The notes under the pieces are model-generated. The model did not search any database. It was given only the letters and a program-made list of their open reading frames with translations, and was not told the origin of the DNA. Shown here piece after piece: positions 1-8,115 of a stretch of 64,000 bases of DNA (the stretch's first letter is position 1; each line of letters opens with the position of its first letter). The stretch is taken from the NCBI RefSeq assembly GCF_900289145.1, contig NZ_OKQO01000002.1:288926-352925 (forward strand), given 5' to 3'. Source of the DNA: Neobittarella massiliensis (ex Bilen et al. 2018). Lineage in GTDB: Bacteria; Bacillota; Clostridia; Oscillospirales; Ruminococcaceae. Position numbers and translations under genes: made by a program.

Positions 1-491
1 CTTACGAATTTTTCCAGTACTGGCGCAACATCGATGACGGCGACGTTATCAATTGCATGAAGATGCTGACCTTTATGCCGCTGGAGGAGATCGCCGAGTA
101 CGAGCACCTGAAAGACCAGGAGATCAACCGCGCCAAGGAGAAACTGGCCTTTGAGCTGACCAAACTGGTGCACAGTGAGGAGGAGGCCCAGAAGGCGCTG
201 GAGGCCTCGCAGGCGCTGTTTTCGGCGGGCAGTGTATCGCAGAACATGCCCACCACCCAGTTGCCGGCCGACCTGATGAGCGACGAGGGGATCGGCATCG
301 TCGACCTGATGCTGGCGGCAGGGCTCTCTCCTTCGCGCGGGGAGGCCCGACGGCTGGTCGATCAGGGCGGAGTTTCGGTAAACGATGAGAAGGTGACCTC
401 GGTCAAGCACATGGTGGCCAGAGAGGATTTTGCCGACGGATTCATCGTCATCAAAAAGGGTAAAAAAACCTTCCATAAGATCACGCTGTAA
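1..491 (+). CDS. tyrS: Tyrosyl-tRNA synthetase, C-terminal part (5' end outside window)
   Basis: This is the end of a gene that enters the window already open; the frame runs from base 3 to the TAA at 489-491. Cytoplasmic TyrRS charges tRNA-Tyr. The visible part begins with the helical segment YEFFQYWRNIDDGDV, typical of the end of the catalytic domain, continues through a charged helix (KDQEINRAKEKLAFELT), and ends in an S4-type RNA-binding domain (GLSPSRGEARRLVDQGGVSV) that grips the tRNA. The catalytic HIGH and KMSKS motifs lie outside the window. A strong terminator follows directly. The family call is confident because both the C-terminal helix and the S4 domain match bacterial TyrRS. 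Confidence 0.93.
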   Translation, partial: YEFFQYWRNIDDGDVINCMKMLTFMPLEEIAEYEHLKDQEINRAKEKLAFELTKLVHSEEEAQKALEASQALFSAGSVSQNMPTTQLPADLMSDEGIGIVDLMLAAGLSPSRGEARRLVDQGGVSVNDEKVTSVKHMVAREDFADGFIVIKKGKKTFHKITL

Positions 492-508
492 AATAGTATC
501 TTTCATAG

Positions 509-547
509 AGTCTGGCCTGGGCAGTAATGCCTTGGCCAGACTTTTTT
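509..547 (+). terminator. Intrinsic terminator after tyrS
   Basis: AGTCTGGCC pairs with GGCCAGACT across a short loop and is followed by TTTTTT, 18 bases after the tyrS stop codon. Confidence 0.88.
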
Positions 548-610
548 GCACCTTTGAACCACCGTTTTGCGCTGTGTTTCGGAGGTTGACCGCGCTTTGG
601 GCAAAATGCG

Positions 611-639
611 TTTACACTGACGGTGTTTTTTGATACACT
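611..639 (+). promoter_or_regulatory. Possible promoter of the alpha/beta hydrolase gene
   Basis: TTTACA (611-616) and TACACT (634-639) are separated by 17 bp and lie about 60 bp before the start codon. Both hexamers are imperfect matches to a sigma-A promoter, so this is tentative. Confidence 0.4.
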
Positions 640-700
640 AGAAGTATAGATATCTGTATCGACACCTGTGTTTTGAAAAACGCCAAAGGAGTAATCGATC

Positions 701-1534
701 ATGACAGCCACCGTTTGGGATACGCCAGTATATTACGAGGAGCTGGGCAAAGGCACCCCGGTCGTTGCCCTGCACGGCTGGACCGGCAGCCACCTGCACA
801 TGCGAGAGAGCATTGAGCCGGTGTTCAATCTGCTCTCTCACCACCGCCGCATCTACCCCGACTTGCCCGGTATGGGCGACACGCCCCGCTGCGAGCGCAT
901 TAAAAATACCGACGACATGCTCGATTTTGTCATCGCTTTCATCGACCAGGTGATCGGCAGCGACACGCCGTTTTTTGTGATCGGCCACTCGTATGGCGGC
1001 TATCTGGTGCGCGGGCTCATCAGCAAGCTGCGCGACAGAGTGCTGGGCGGCGTGCTCATCTGCCCGGTGAGCAACCCGGTACACGAAAACCGTTTGCTGC
1101 CCAAGTTTACTACCGGTTTTACCAACTATCAGTTTTTAGAGTCTATTCCCCAGCAGCACCGCGAGGGATTTACCAAGACGATGGTCATTCAAAACCAGTA
1201 CACCTTTAACCGCTACCTGGATGAGATCGTCCCTGCTGAGGAGGCCTATGACGCCGATTACCTGGCCGATATTCTGCACCGCGGCTATGGCTATGCCGTG
1301 ACCCCGGAAGAACGTTTTGGTTTTTGTGATACCCCCACGCTGTTTTTGCTCGGTAAACAGGACAATGTGGTCGGATTTGCCGAGACGCTGAGCCTGCTCT
1401 CTTATTACCGCAAACACTCGGTGCTGCTGCTGGAAAATGCCGGCCACAACCTGGATATCGAACACCCCAATATTTTTTGCGAGATGGTGAAGTCGTGGCT
1501 GTGGGAGCTGGAAGTGCCCCAACAAAACGGCTAA
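701..1534 (+). CDS. Alpha/beta-hydrolase fold protein
   Basis: A 277-residue single-domain hydrolase of the alpha/beta fold, probably cytoplasmic because no signal peptide is visible. The motifs appear in the expected order: oxyanion-hole segment HGWTGS near residue 25, nucleophile elbow GHSYGG with Ser97, acid candidate Asp221 in LLGKQDN, and base His249 in NAGHN. The start is set by AAGGAG about 9 bp before the ATG. It is a monocistronic gene between two terminators. The fold includes esterases, lipases, haloperoxidases and C-C hydrolases, and the sequence does not fix the substrate. Confidence 0.85.
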   Translation: MTATVWDTPVYYEELGKGTPVVALHGWTGSHLHMRESIEPVFNLLSHHRRIYPDLPGMGDTPRCERIKNTDDMLDFVIAFIDQVIGSDTPFFVIGHSYGGYLVRGLISKLRDRVLGGVLICPVSNPVHENRLLPKFTTGFTNYQFLESIPQQHREGFTKTMVIQNQYTFNRYLDEIVPAEEAYDADYLADILHRGYGYAVTPEERFGFCDTPTLFLLGKQDNVVGFAETLSLLSYYRKHSVLLLENAGHNLDIEHPNIFCEMVKSWLWELEVPQQNG

Positions 1535-1573
1535 AACGATACCGGCGAGATCAAATACCACTCATCTGGTATT

Positions 1574-1616
1574 AAAAAGGGACCGCCCCTCTATATAGAG
1601 GGGCGGTCCCTTTTTT
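1574..1616. terminator. Bidirectional terminator between convergent genes
   Basis: A near-perfect stem, GGGACCGCCCCTC paired with GAGGGGCGGTCCC, is flanked by an A-run on the left and TTTTTT on the right. It can end both the hydrolase transcript (+) and the ABC-2 transporter transcript (-). Confidence 0.92.
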
Positions 1617-1639
1617 GCTGCAATATGATAAGAGCGCGG

Positions 1640-2383
1640 TCACTCCCACCTAAATAGACGGATAGCCAGCACAGCGCAGGCGACGATGAACACCAACATG
1701 ACCAGAATAGATATCCACACCTCTTTTACCGGCAGACCCAGCGGGGCCGCCTTGAGCAGCTTGATGCCCTGTGTGAGCGGCAGAAGATCGGCGATCTTTT
1801 GAGCAGCGGCAGGCAGCACCTCGTAGGGGAGCGTTGCCCCGGAAAAGGGCAGCATAGGAAAGTAGAGGATACTGGTGAAGATCCCGGCGCTTTTGCTGTT
1901 AGCGGCCACGCCGCCCACCAGCACGCCGATACAGAACATTGTAGCCATGACCAGCAGATAGCTGAGTAAAAACAGCGGAATAGAGCCATGCAGTTGGAGA
2001 CCCAGGACAAGCACCGCCACTGCCCAGAGCGTAAACAGCGAGCCCAGCGCATACAGGGCATAGATGACGACCTGGACCAGCAGGATCAGTGCCGGACTGA
2101 CCGGTGTGACCCGAAAGCGGCGCAGGATGCCACGGCTGCGGTAATCGGATACTACCAGCGGCAACCCCATTACTCCGCCGGCACAAATAGAGATGGTGGC
2201 GAGTGCCGGAAAAGACTGCTCGACAAAGGTATAAGGCGCACCGGCAAAGGCAGGGCAAGTCCCGTAGAGCATGACGATGACGGCCAGCACCACCAGCGGC
2301 AGACAGATAGAAAAGATGAACATATCCATTTCTCGCAGAGAGAGTTTGAGCTCTACTTTGAGCATCGTGCGAAAAGCTCTCAT
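1640..2383 (-). CDS. ABC-2 type transporter permease
   Basis: A 247-residue membrane protein of the ABC-2 family. Five to six hydrophobic helices are visible, with the family signature region SDYRSRGILRRFRVTPVSP in the middle and a GATLPYEVLP segment late in the protein. Such permeases work with one ATPase to export small molecules, peptides, drugs or lipids. The ATG at 2383 overlaps the ATPase stop by 4 bp (ATGA), which suggests translational coupling. The longer open frame upstream (to 2509) lies inside the ATPase gene and is ignored. The substrate is unknown. The regulator next door suggests drug or stress induction (inference). Confidence 0.85.
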   Translation of the reverse strand: MRAFRTMLKVELKLSLREMDMFIFSICLPLVVLAVIVMLYGTCPAFAGAPYTFVEQSFPALATISICAGGVMGLPLVVSDYRSRGILRRFRVTPVSPALILLVQVVIYALYALGSLFTLWAVAVLVLGLQLHGSIPLFLLSYLLVMATMFCIGVLVGGVAANSKSAGIFTSILYFPMLPFSGATLPYEVLPAAAQKIADLLPLTQGIKLLKAAPLGLPVKEVWISILVMLVFIVACAVLAIRLFRWE

Positions 2384-3083
2384 CGATCTTCCTCCGTATA
2401 CCACAGGTAGGCGTCCTCGAACGCGGTGTATGGACTGTCGGCTACCGCCTGGCCGACGGTGCCGGAAAATACTGTTTTGCCATGCTTTAAAATACAGATG
2501 TGGTCGCACAACGCCTCCACTTCATCCATGAAGTGCGAGGTGAGCAGGATGGTCACCCCCGACGCTTTTAGCGAGGAGAGGATGGCCCAGACCTCTCGCC
2601 GGGCCCGCGGATCGAGACCGGTGGTGAGTTCATCTAAAAACACCACCTGTGGGTTTGGCAGCAACGCGAGCGTAATAAACAGCTTTTGCCGTTGTCCGCC
2701 TGACAGCTCCTTTACCGGGCGGCCAGCTTTATCAGCCAGGCCAAACTGAGCCAGCAATTGCCGGTAATCATGGGGGCGGTGGTACAGCGCAGCACTTACC
2801 TGGCAGAGCTCTTCGGCGGTTATCTTTTCCTGAAAAGAAGTCTCTTGCAGCTGAACACCGACTTGCTTAAACAGCTGTTTGCGCGCGATCTGGGGGTCTT
2901 GGCCCAATATCTGTACGGCGCCGCTACTGGGCCGTTGCAGCCCCAGCATACAGGCTATCGCGGTGCTCTTACCGGCCCCATTGGCACCCCGGTACCGCGT
3001 TCTACCGACAGATCTAACCCTTTCAGGGCGAGCAGCGGCCCGTAGGACTTGGTAAGCTGGCTTGTTTGAATAACTGGTGACAT
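2380..3083 (-). pseudogene. ABC transporter ATP-binding protein, frameshifted before Walker A
   Basis: The start ATG at 3083 sits behind a perfect AAAGGAGGT. The first frame gives MSPVIQTSQLTKSYGPLLAL and then reaches a stop at about 2957. The rest of a normal ABC ATPase is in another frame: Walker A reads GANGAGKST, followed by Q-loop QLQETSF, signature ELSGGQRQK, Walker B VVFLDE and switch His in LTSHFMDE. The joint lies at about 2985-2991, where the residues usually found between the ERGT-like strand and the P-loop are missing, as if 3n+1 bases had been deleted. The cause is either a real inactivating deletion or an assembly error. The downstream permease is intact, which slightly favours error or a very recent mutation. 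Confidence 0.85.
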
Positions 3084-3103
3084 GGTCTCTACCTCCTTTT
3101 TTC

Positions 3104-3142
3104 GATAAAAAAAGAATACCACCAGCTAAAAGACTGGTGGTA
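3104..3142 (-). terminator. Hairpin plus T-run in the leader of the ABC operon (possible attenuator)
   Basis: On the minus strand TACCACCAG pairs with CTGGTGGTA and is followed by ATTCTTTTTTTATC. It ends only a few bases before the Shine-Dalgarno of the ATPase gene. It may terminate the merR transcript or act as a conditional attenuator for the transporter. The sequence alone cannot separate these. Confidence 0.75.
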
Positions 3143-3357
3143 AAGTGGAGCGTTATATATTTGGGACAGGTAGAACGGGAAAATCACCATTACTTTGGCT
3201 GCAGATCATAAAACCGACATCTGGTGTTGACCACATTTTTGCCTGGCAGGTATGGGGGCTTAAAAATTGCTGTAGACCTTAAACGCGTGCGGGACACAGC
3301 CTGATTAAAGGCGACGCGATACCAGATCGTAAGACAGTGCTTTACCGCCCCTGGCGG

Positions 3358-4101
3358 CTACGAAAATCTACGGCGCATCTCATACAGCAGCTGCAGCGAT
3401 GTCTGGGCATTGATCTCAGCTTGGCTTAGCGAGTCGAGCAGATGGTCACAGGCCGAGACGATATCACCTTGAGCCGGCAGATCGAGGGCTGCCGGCACAT
3501 CGGTCTGCGGATCGACGGAGAGCTGCTGCAGCAGCTGTAGGATGGCCTCGAGCGAGTAGTTGGCCCCGCGCAGAGCGCGGATAACTCTTAGCGTGCGCAG
3601 ATCTTCACTGGTGTACACACGATAGCCATTTTGGCGGCGCTTTACGGTGAGCAACCCGTTCATCTCCCAGTTGCGCAAGGCATCCATCGAGATATGCAGC
3701 TGCTGCGAGACCTGACGGCGGCCGAGCAGCACCGGGTAGGAGGATGGTGAGTCGCCGTGCAAAAGTGCGGTGACGATAGAGGCCGCTTCTTGTGCGCGCA
3801 CAAATTCCTGTCGCACCATCTGCAGGTAGCACCGACACTGCTCGATGGCGGCATCATACTTGCCGGTGGCGGCGGTTTTGACCATCTGTACCATCTGTTG
3901 GCGCAGCCCATTTTGCAGCACCTCTACCTGAAAGGCGGTGCGGGCCAAGCGAAACTGGGCTATGTGGCGGTCGGTAAATACCCGATAGCGATTTTTTTGC
4001 CGCGGCGCCGGCGGTATCAACCCCAGTTTTTCGTAGAGCCGTACGGTGTTGGGGTGTACGCCGATGATCTTGGCCACCTGGGCCGTAGTATATGTTTTCA
4101 T
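3358..4101 (-). CDS. MerR-family regulator with two HTH domains in tandem
   Basis: A 247-residue DNA-binding protein. The N-terminal MerR helix-turn-helix is clear (TTAQVAKIIGVHPNTVRLYEKLGL, residues 4-27, wing around NRYRVFTDRHI). A second MerR-like HTH starts near residue 125 (LLGRRQVSQQLHISMDALRNWE, wing NGYRVYTSEDL). Most MerR proteins have one HTH and an effector or coiled-coil C-terminus, so two recognition domains in one chain is unusual. It lies directly upstream of the ABC-2 transporter on the same strand and probably controls it. The ATG at 4101 has a GGAGA-like site. The effector cannot be read from the sequence. Confidence 0.85.
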   Translation of the reverse strand: MKTYTTAQVAKIIGVHPNTVRLYEKLGLIPPAPRQKNRYRVFTDRHIAQFRLARTAFQVEVLQNGLRQQMVQMVKTAATGKYDAAIEQCRCYLQMVRQEFVRAQEAASIVTALLHGDSPSSYPVLLGRRQVSQQLHISMDALRNWEMNGLLTVKRRQNGYRVYTSEDLRTLRVIRALRGANYSLEAILQLLQQLSVDPQTDVPAALDLPAQGDIVSACDHLLDSLSQAEINAQTSLQLLYEMRRRFS

Positions 4102-4130
4102 AGGAGATACACCTCTCTGCTCTTATACTA

Positions 4131-4179
4131 TCCACTACCACGATCATAGCACAGGCACAGAGTTTGGTGTTATAGTGGA
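4131..4179. promoter_or_regulatory. Inverted 7-mers TCCACTA/TAGTGGA around the merR promoter
   Basis: TCCACTA (4131-4137) and its reverse complement TAGTGGA (4173-4179) flank a TATGAT -10 candidate on the minus strand (4143-4148). A near copy, AAGTGGA, lies at 3143-3149 in the ABC leader. This could be an operator for the tandem-HTH MerR protein. The evidence is the repeat alone. Confidence 0.35.
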
Positions 4180-4236
4180 GTGTTTGGCCGTAGATCGTCA
4201 TCTTTTTCCAGGCGGAGCTATGGCCGATAAAGTGAC

Positions 4237-4275
4237 ATAAAAAAGGCGTCGCCCACAGGGGGAGACACCTTCAAT
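4237..4275 (-). terminator. Terminator of the dap operon
   Basis: On the minus strand an AAGGTGTC/GACGCCTT stem with one mismatch is followed by TTTTTT, about 50 bp after the last gene of the operon. Confidence 0.7.
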
Positions 4276-4322
4276 TTATATTGGGGGCAAACTTGGTGAA
4301 ATGGAAGCGGAAAGGGGAGCCG

Positions 4323-4775
4323 CTAGCCCTCTAATGCGGATTTTACCGTGTCGGCGTGTACCGATTGCACCAGCAGCGAGATATCGGTCTCGGAGGTGGT
4401 GATCATCTGGATATCGACCCCGCTCTGGCGCACAGCGGTGATGACGGCAGCTGCCACGCCGGGCTGGCTCTTCATCTCTTCGCCGGCGGCGATGACCTTG
4501 GCATACCCGTCGGAAATGCCGAACTTGACCTGGGGAAACCGGCCCCGCAGCGAGCCCAACAGCTGCATGAGCTGGGGATAGTACTGATTTGAGGTGGTCA
4601 GCGCCAGACTGTAGCTGGCGCTCTGGTCGGGGATGAGAGAGATCATATCTACATTGACCGCGCTCTCTGCCATCTGGCCAAAGACCACCTGTACAAAATC
4701 TGAACCGCTCTGCACATCGCTGAAAGTCAAGACCATCTGGTCCTCGATCACCGATACACTGGAAACGCCGAGCAT
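4323..4775 (-). CDS. Stand-alone ACT-domain protein (aspartokinase regulatory-like)
   Basis: A 150-residue cytoplasmic protein that resembles the C-terminal tandem ACT regulatory region of aspartokinase without the kinase domain. The first unit is VSSVSVIEDQMVLTFSDV to about residue 75; the second has GEEMKSQPGVAAAVITAVRQ and the typical end VDIQMITTSETDISLLV. It is the last gene of asd-dapA-dapB, with only 27 bp after dapB, so it is transcribed under the same lysine riboswitch. It may bind lysine or threonine and act on a separate aspartokinase or another pathway enzyme; that role is inferred. A GGAGGGA site precedes the ATG. Confidence 0.8.
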   Translation of the reverse strand: MLGVSSVSVIEDQMVLTFSDVQSGSDFVQVVFGQMAESAVNVDMISLIPDQSASYSLALTTSNQYYPQLMQLLGSLRGRFPQVKFGISDGYAKVIAAGEEMKSQPGVAAAVITAVRQSGVDIQMITTSETDISLLVQSVHADTVKSALEG

Positions 4776-4802
4776 AACAAGTCCCTCCTTATCTGGTTAC
4801 CG

Positions 4803-5552
4803 TCAAATCATGTCTGCCATATCGTAAAGGCCTGGGCCTTTACCCTGCATAAAGCGTGCCGCCTGCACAGCTCCCACGGCAAAGACCTCTTTAGAGGCGG
4901 CGCTGTGGGAGAGTGTGATCACCTCGTCGCGGCCGGCAAATAGGATCTCGTGCTCGCCCACGATGGTGCCACCGCGGACCGCATGCAGACCGAGCTCCCG
5001 CTTATCGCGCTTTTTCCGCACGCTGTGGCGGTCGTACACATACTCGTACTGGCCGCCGGCGGCGGTGTTGATCGCGTCGGCGAGCATGAGGGCCGTGCCG
5101 CTGGGGGCATCGACTTTTTGGTTGTGATGCTTTTCGATGATCTCGATATCGTACTGGCCACCCAGCACCTCCACCGCCTTTTGGGCCAGTGCCCGCAGCA
5201 GATTGATACCCAATGACATGTTGGCGCTGTAAAACAGCGGCACAGTCTCGGCGGCGGTATGGATCGCCGCGATCTGCTCGGCCGAGAGACCGGTGGTACA
5301 GATGACGGCCGGTACTTTGTTTTGTACACAGTAGCGCAGCAGCTCATCAAATACGGACGGATGCGAAAAATCGATGATCACATCACAGGTATCTTTAAAA
5401 TCGGTGATCGTGGGGTAGACCGGAAAATCGGCACTGCCATCACTGAACTTATCGATACCGGCGATGATCTGACAGTCGTCCCGCTGGGCCACGCATTGGC
5501 TGACCACCCGGCCCATTTTACCCATAGCGCCAAAGAGCAGTATATTGGTCAT
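4803..5552 (-). CDS. dapB: 4-hydroxy-tetrahydrodipicolinate reductase
   Basis: A 249-residue NAD(P)H-dependent reductase that converts 4-hydroxy-tetrahydrodipicolinate to tetrahydrodipicolinate in lysine and diaminopimelate synthesis. The N-terminal dinucleotide-binding loop is LLFGAMGKMGRVV. The family signature EIIEKHHNQKVDAPSGTA carries the catalytic His pair and the substrate-binding Lys. The C-terminal part has the usual GEHEILFAG segment. Length is normal for the family. It lies between dapA and the ACT protein in one operon. No anomalies. Confidence 0.97.
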   Translation of the reverse strand: MTNILLFGAMGKMGRVVSQCVAQRDDCQIIAGIDKFSDGSADFPVYPTITDFKDTCDVIIDFSHPSVFDELLRYCVQNKVPAVICTTGLSAEQIAAIHTAAETVPLFYSANMSLGINLLRALAQKAVEVLGGQYDIEIIEKHHNQKVDAPSGTALMLADAINTAAGGQYEYVYDRHSVRKKRDKRELGLHAVRGGTIVGEHEILFAGRDEVITLSHSAASKEVFAVGAVQAARFMQGKGPGLYDMADMI

Positions 5553-5627
5553 AGAGATTATTTCACCAACCTTTTTATCTGTGGCTCCTCCTCGGCGCGG
5601 TATATGTAGGGGAGGGGCCGTATATTT

Positions 5628-6515
5628 TTACATCAGGTCGTACTGTCTGAGCACAGCAGCCAGCTTTTGCTGCCCGGCGTCGTCCATGGGGCAAAGAGGC
5701 AACCGACAGCCGCCCACCTCTTTGCCCATCAGATTGAGCGCATCTTTTACCGGGATGGGGTTTACGTCCATAAACAGGGCGTTTGCCAGCGCCAGGTAGT
5801 GCAGTTGCAGCTGGGCGCTCTTCTGGGTATCGCCGGCCAAAAAGGCGGCACATATCTCGTGGGTCTGCTTGGGCAGCACATTGGAGAGCACCGAGATGAC
5901 CCCTTTACCGCCCAGCGCCATGATGGGTACGATCTGATCGTCGTTGCCCGAATACACATCCAGTTTATCGCCGCAGGCGGCAAAGATCTTGGCAATGGCC
6001 GAGATGTCGCCGCTGGCCTCTTTTGTGGCCACGATATTGGGGTGCTCGGATAACTTGAGATAGGTATCGAGCGCGATATTGGTACCGGTACGGCTGGGGA
6101 CATTATACAGGATGACCGGCAGATCAGTTGCGTCGGCGATGGCGACAAAGTGCTGGTAGAGGCCCCGCTGAGAGGCCTTGTTGTAATAGGGCGTTACCTG
6201 CAGCAGCGCATCAGCACCCAGAGCGGCGGCTTCTTTAGACAGATTCACGGCGTAAGCGGTGTCGTTAGAGCCGGCACCCGCTACTACCGGCACCCGGCCG
6301 GCCACTGTGTCGACGGTGAATTTGATGACGTCGACGTGCTCTTTATCGGTCATGGTGGCCGACTCGCCGGTGGTACCGCAGGTGATGATGCTGTCGGTGC
6401 CGGAGGCGATCTGCCACTCGATAAGCTCTTTCAGCTTGGGGTAGTTGATGGAACCATCGGGCAAGAACGGAGTGACGAGCGCCACACCGGCGCCGGTAAA
6501 TACGGTCTTTTTCAT
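5628..6515 (-). CDS. dapA: 4-hydroxy-tetrahydrodipicolinate synthase
   Basis: A 295-residue TIM-barrel aldolase of the DapA/NAL family that condenses pyruvate with aspartate semialdehyde. Visible motifs are CGTTGESATMTDKEH near residue 42, the catalytic Tyr in VILYNVPSRTG, the Schiff-base Lys in VATKEASGD, and YSGNDDQ. It is the second gene of the operon, 55 bp after asd, with a GGGAGGT-type ribosome site. The neighbouring asd and dapB confirm DapA over other family members. Confidence 0.97.
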   Translation of the reverse strand: MKKTVFTGAGVALVTPFLPDGSINYPKLKELIEWQIASGTDSIITCGTTGESATMTDKEHVDVIKFTVDTVAGRVPVVAGAGSNDTAYAVNLSKEAAALGADALLQVTPYYNKASQRGLYQHFVAIADATDLPVILYNVPSRTGTNIALDTYLKLSEHPNIVATKEASGDISAIAKIFAACGDKLDVYSGNDDQIVPIMALGGKGVISVLSNVLPKQTHEICAAFLAGDTQKSAQLQLHYLALANALFMDVNPIPVKDALNLMGKEVGGCRLPLCPMDDAGQQKLAAVLRQYDLM

Positions 6516-6570
6516 AAAAAACCTCCCATATCCACAAGAGGGGAGCAGCAGTGCTCCCCCGCTGACAGCG

Positions 6571-7650
6571 TTAGTCTAAATAGCCCTGGGCGGCCAGCAG
6601 TTCAGCCATCAGTACCGCGCCGCCGGCAGCGCCGCGCAGGGTGTTGTGCGAGAGACAGACGAATTTATAGTCGTACTGGGTGTCGGGGCGCAGGCGGCCC
6701 ACCGACACGGCCATACCACTTTCCAGGTTGCGGTCGAGCTTGGCCTGGGGGCGGTCGTCCTCCTCGAAGTAGTGGAGGAACTGCTTGGGCGCCGAGGGCA
6801 GGCCCAACGCCTGCGGCGCGCCGCTAAAGTCTTTCCAGCAGGCTTTGATTTCTTCGATGGTGGGCTTTTTCTCGAACGAGACGAAAACCGCTGCCGTGTG
6901 CCCATCCGACACCGGTACCCGCAGGCACTGAGTGGTGATGGAGGGGGAGTCGGCGTTTACGATCTTGCCGTCCTCGACATGGCCCCAGATCTTTAAAGGC
7001 TCCTGCTCGCTCTTTTCTTCTTCGCCGCCGATAAAGGGGATCACGTTATCCACCATGTCGGGCCAGGTAGCAAAGGTCTTGCCGGCACCGGAAATAGCCT
7101 GATAGGTGCAGGCCAGCACTTTGGTCACCCCGAACTTGAGCAGGGGGTGGATGGCCGGCACATAGCTCTGCAGCGAACAGTTCGACTTGACGGCGATAAA
7201 ACCGCGCTTGGTGCCCAGACGGGCCCGCTGAGCGGTGATGACTTCGGAGTGATCGTCGTTGATCTCGGGCACGATCATCGGCACATCGGGCATCGAGCGA
7301 TTGGCCGAGTTATTGGAGATGACCGGGCACTCGTGGCGGGCATACATCTCCTCCAGAGAGCGTATCTCCTCTTTTTTCATGTTGACAGCACAGAACACGA
7401 AATCGACTGCCGACGTGATCTTTTCCACGTCGGCGGTAGCGTCGAGCACCACCATATCGGCTACCGACTGGGGCATGGGCGACTGCATAGCCCAGCGGCT
7501 GCCCACCGCCTCTTTATAAGTTTTGCCGGCAGAATTGGCCGAGGCCGCCAGCATTTTTACGTGAAACCAGGGGTGGTTTTCGAGCAGCGTAATAAAGCGC
7601 TGGCCGACCATTCCCGTCGCACCGATCACCGCAACATTGTATTCCTTCAT
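6571..7650 (-). CDS. asd: Aspartate-semialdehyde dehydrogenase
   Basis: A 359-residue NADP-dependent enzyme that reduces aspartyl phosphate to aspartate semialdehyde, the branch point to lysine, threonine and methionine. It shows the Rossmann start NVAVIGATGMVGQRF, the active-site Cys in VKSNCSLQSY, and the HTAAVFVSFE region with the catalytic His. The length and the long C-terminal half resemble the archaeal/fungal-like ASADH branch found in many Clostridia. Two adjacent ATGs are possible; the second (7650) sits 7 bp from GGAGGA and is chosen. First gene of the dap operon, directly under the lysine riboswitch. Confidence 0.96.
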   Translation of the reverse strand: MKEYNVAVIGATGMVGQRFITLLENHPWFHVKMLAASANSAGKTYKEAVGSRWAMQSPMPQSVADMVVLDATADVEKITSAVDFVFCAVNMKKEEIRSLEEMYARHECPVISNNSANRSMPDVPMIVPEINDDHSEVITAQRARLGTKRGFIAVKSNCSLQSYVPAIHPLLKFGVTKVLACTYQAISGAGKTFATWPDMVDNVIPFIGGEEEKSEQEPLKIWGHVEDGKIVNADSPSITTQCLRVPVSDGHTAAVFVSFEKKPTIEEIKACWKDFSGAPQALGLPSAPKQFLHYFEEDDRPQAKLDRNLESGMAVSVGRLRPDTQYDYKFVCLSHNTLRGAAGGAVLMAELLAAQGYLD

Positions 7651-7702
7651 CATCTGTTCCTCCTATGTTCAGTTTATGTGCCAAAAGACCGTATAGACCC
7701 GC

Positions 7703-7730
7703 AAAAAGAAAAAACCGGTTGAAAACCGGC
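7703..7730 (-). terminator. Riboswitch-controlled terminator before asd
   Basis: On the minus strand CCGGTT-TTC-AACCGG is followed by TTTTTTCTTTTT. It lies between the lysine aptamer and asd, the normal place for an expression platform that stops transcription when lysine is bound. Confidence 0.85.
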
Positions 7731-7770
7731 AGTACATGCAATATAATAGAAAAGTATGGACACAAAAAGG

Positions 7771-7947
7771 CCGATAGCTCTCCATCAAAGTACATGATGA
7801 CAGTCGCGCGCCTGTTCGGCCACGCGACCAGAGAACCGCCCCGCCAGCTGCGCTCTCTTCGGCGGAGTTGCCTTTTCACACCGCTCGTGCAGCCCTGGCT
7901 GGCCTCGCCTGTGTGTACTCATCAAATCCGCACCTCTATCCGGGTCT
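7771..7947 (-). ncRNA. Lysine riboswitch (L box) aptamer
   Basis: The leader of the dap operon carries conserved L-box pieces in order on the minus strand: AGAGGTGC, GATGAGTA, CTCCGCCGAAG, GGTTCTCTGGTCGCG, ACTGTCA and TGGAGAGCTATC, with P1 formed by GATAG and CTATC at the two ends. About 177 nt long, as expected. A clear promoter lies just upstream and a terminator just downstream, so lysine is expected to switch the operon off. Confidence 0.93.
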
Positions 7948-7962
7948 ATGAAGTTTACCCTT

Positions 7963-7991
7963 ATCATAGCACCACGGTAGCTGCCTGTCAA
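7963..7991 (-). promoter_or_regulatory. Promoter of the lysine riboswitch/dap operon
   Basis: Minus strand TTGACA, 17 bp, TATGAT. It lies about 15 bp upstream of the riboswitch P1 stem. Confidence 0.9.
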
Positions 7992-8115
7992 TTTAAATAC
8001 GGCGCATTTCGCCCTGTAGCAGCGATTTTTGCGGGCCGCACTCCCGCCCGGCGCCGGCGGTACGTCTGGCTGTTTTTGCCGGGCGGCTTTTACTGATAGA
8101 AAGAATGTGTTTTGT

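Noticed and set aside
2980..2995. Programmed ribosomal frameshift in the ABC ATPase
   Set aside because: There is no slippery heptamer or downstream stem, and residues normally present before the P-loop are missing, so deletion or error is more likely.
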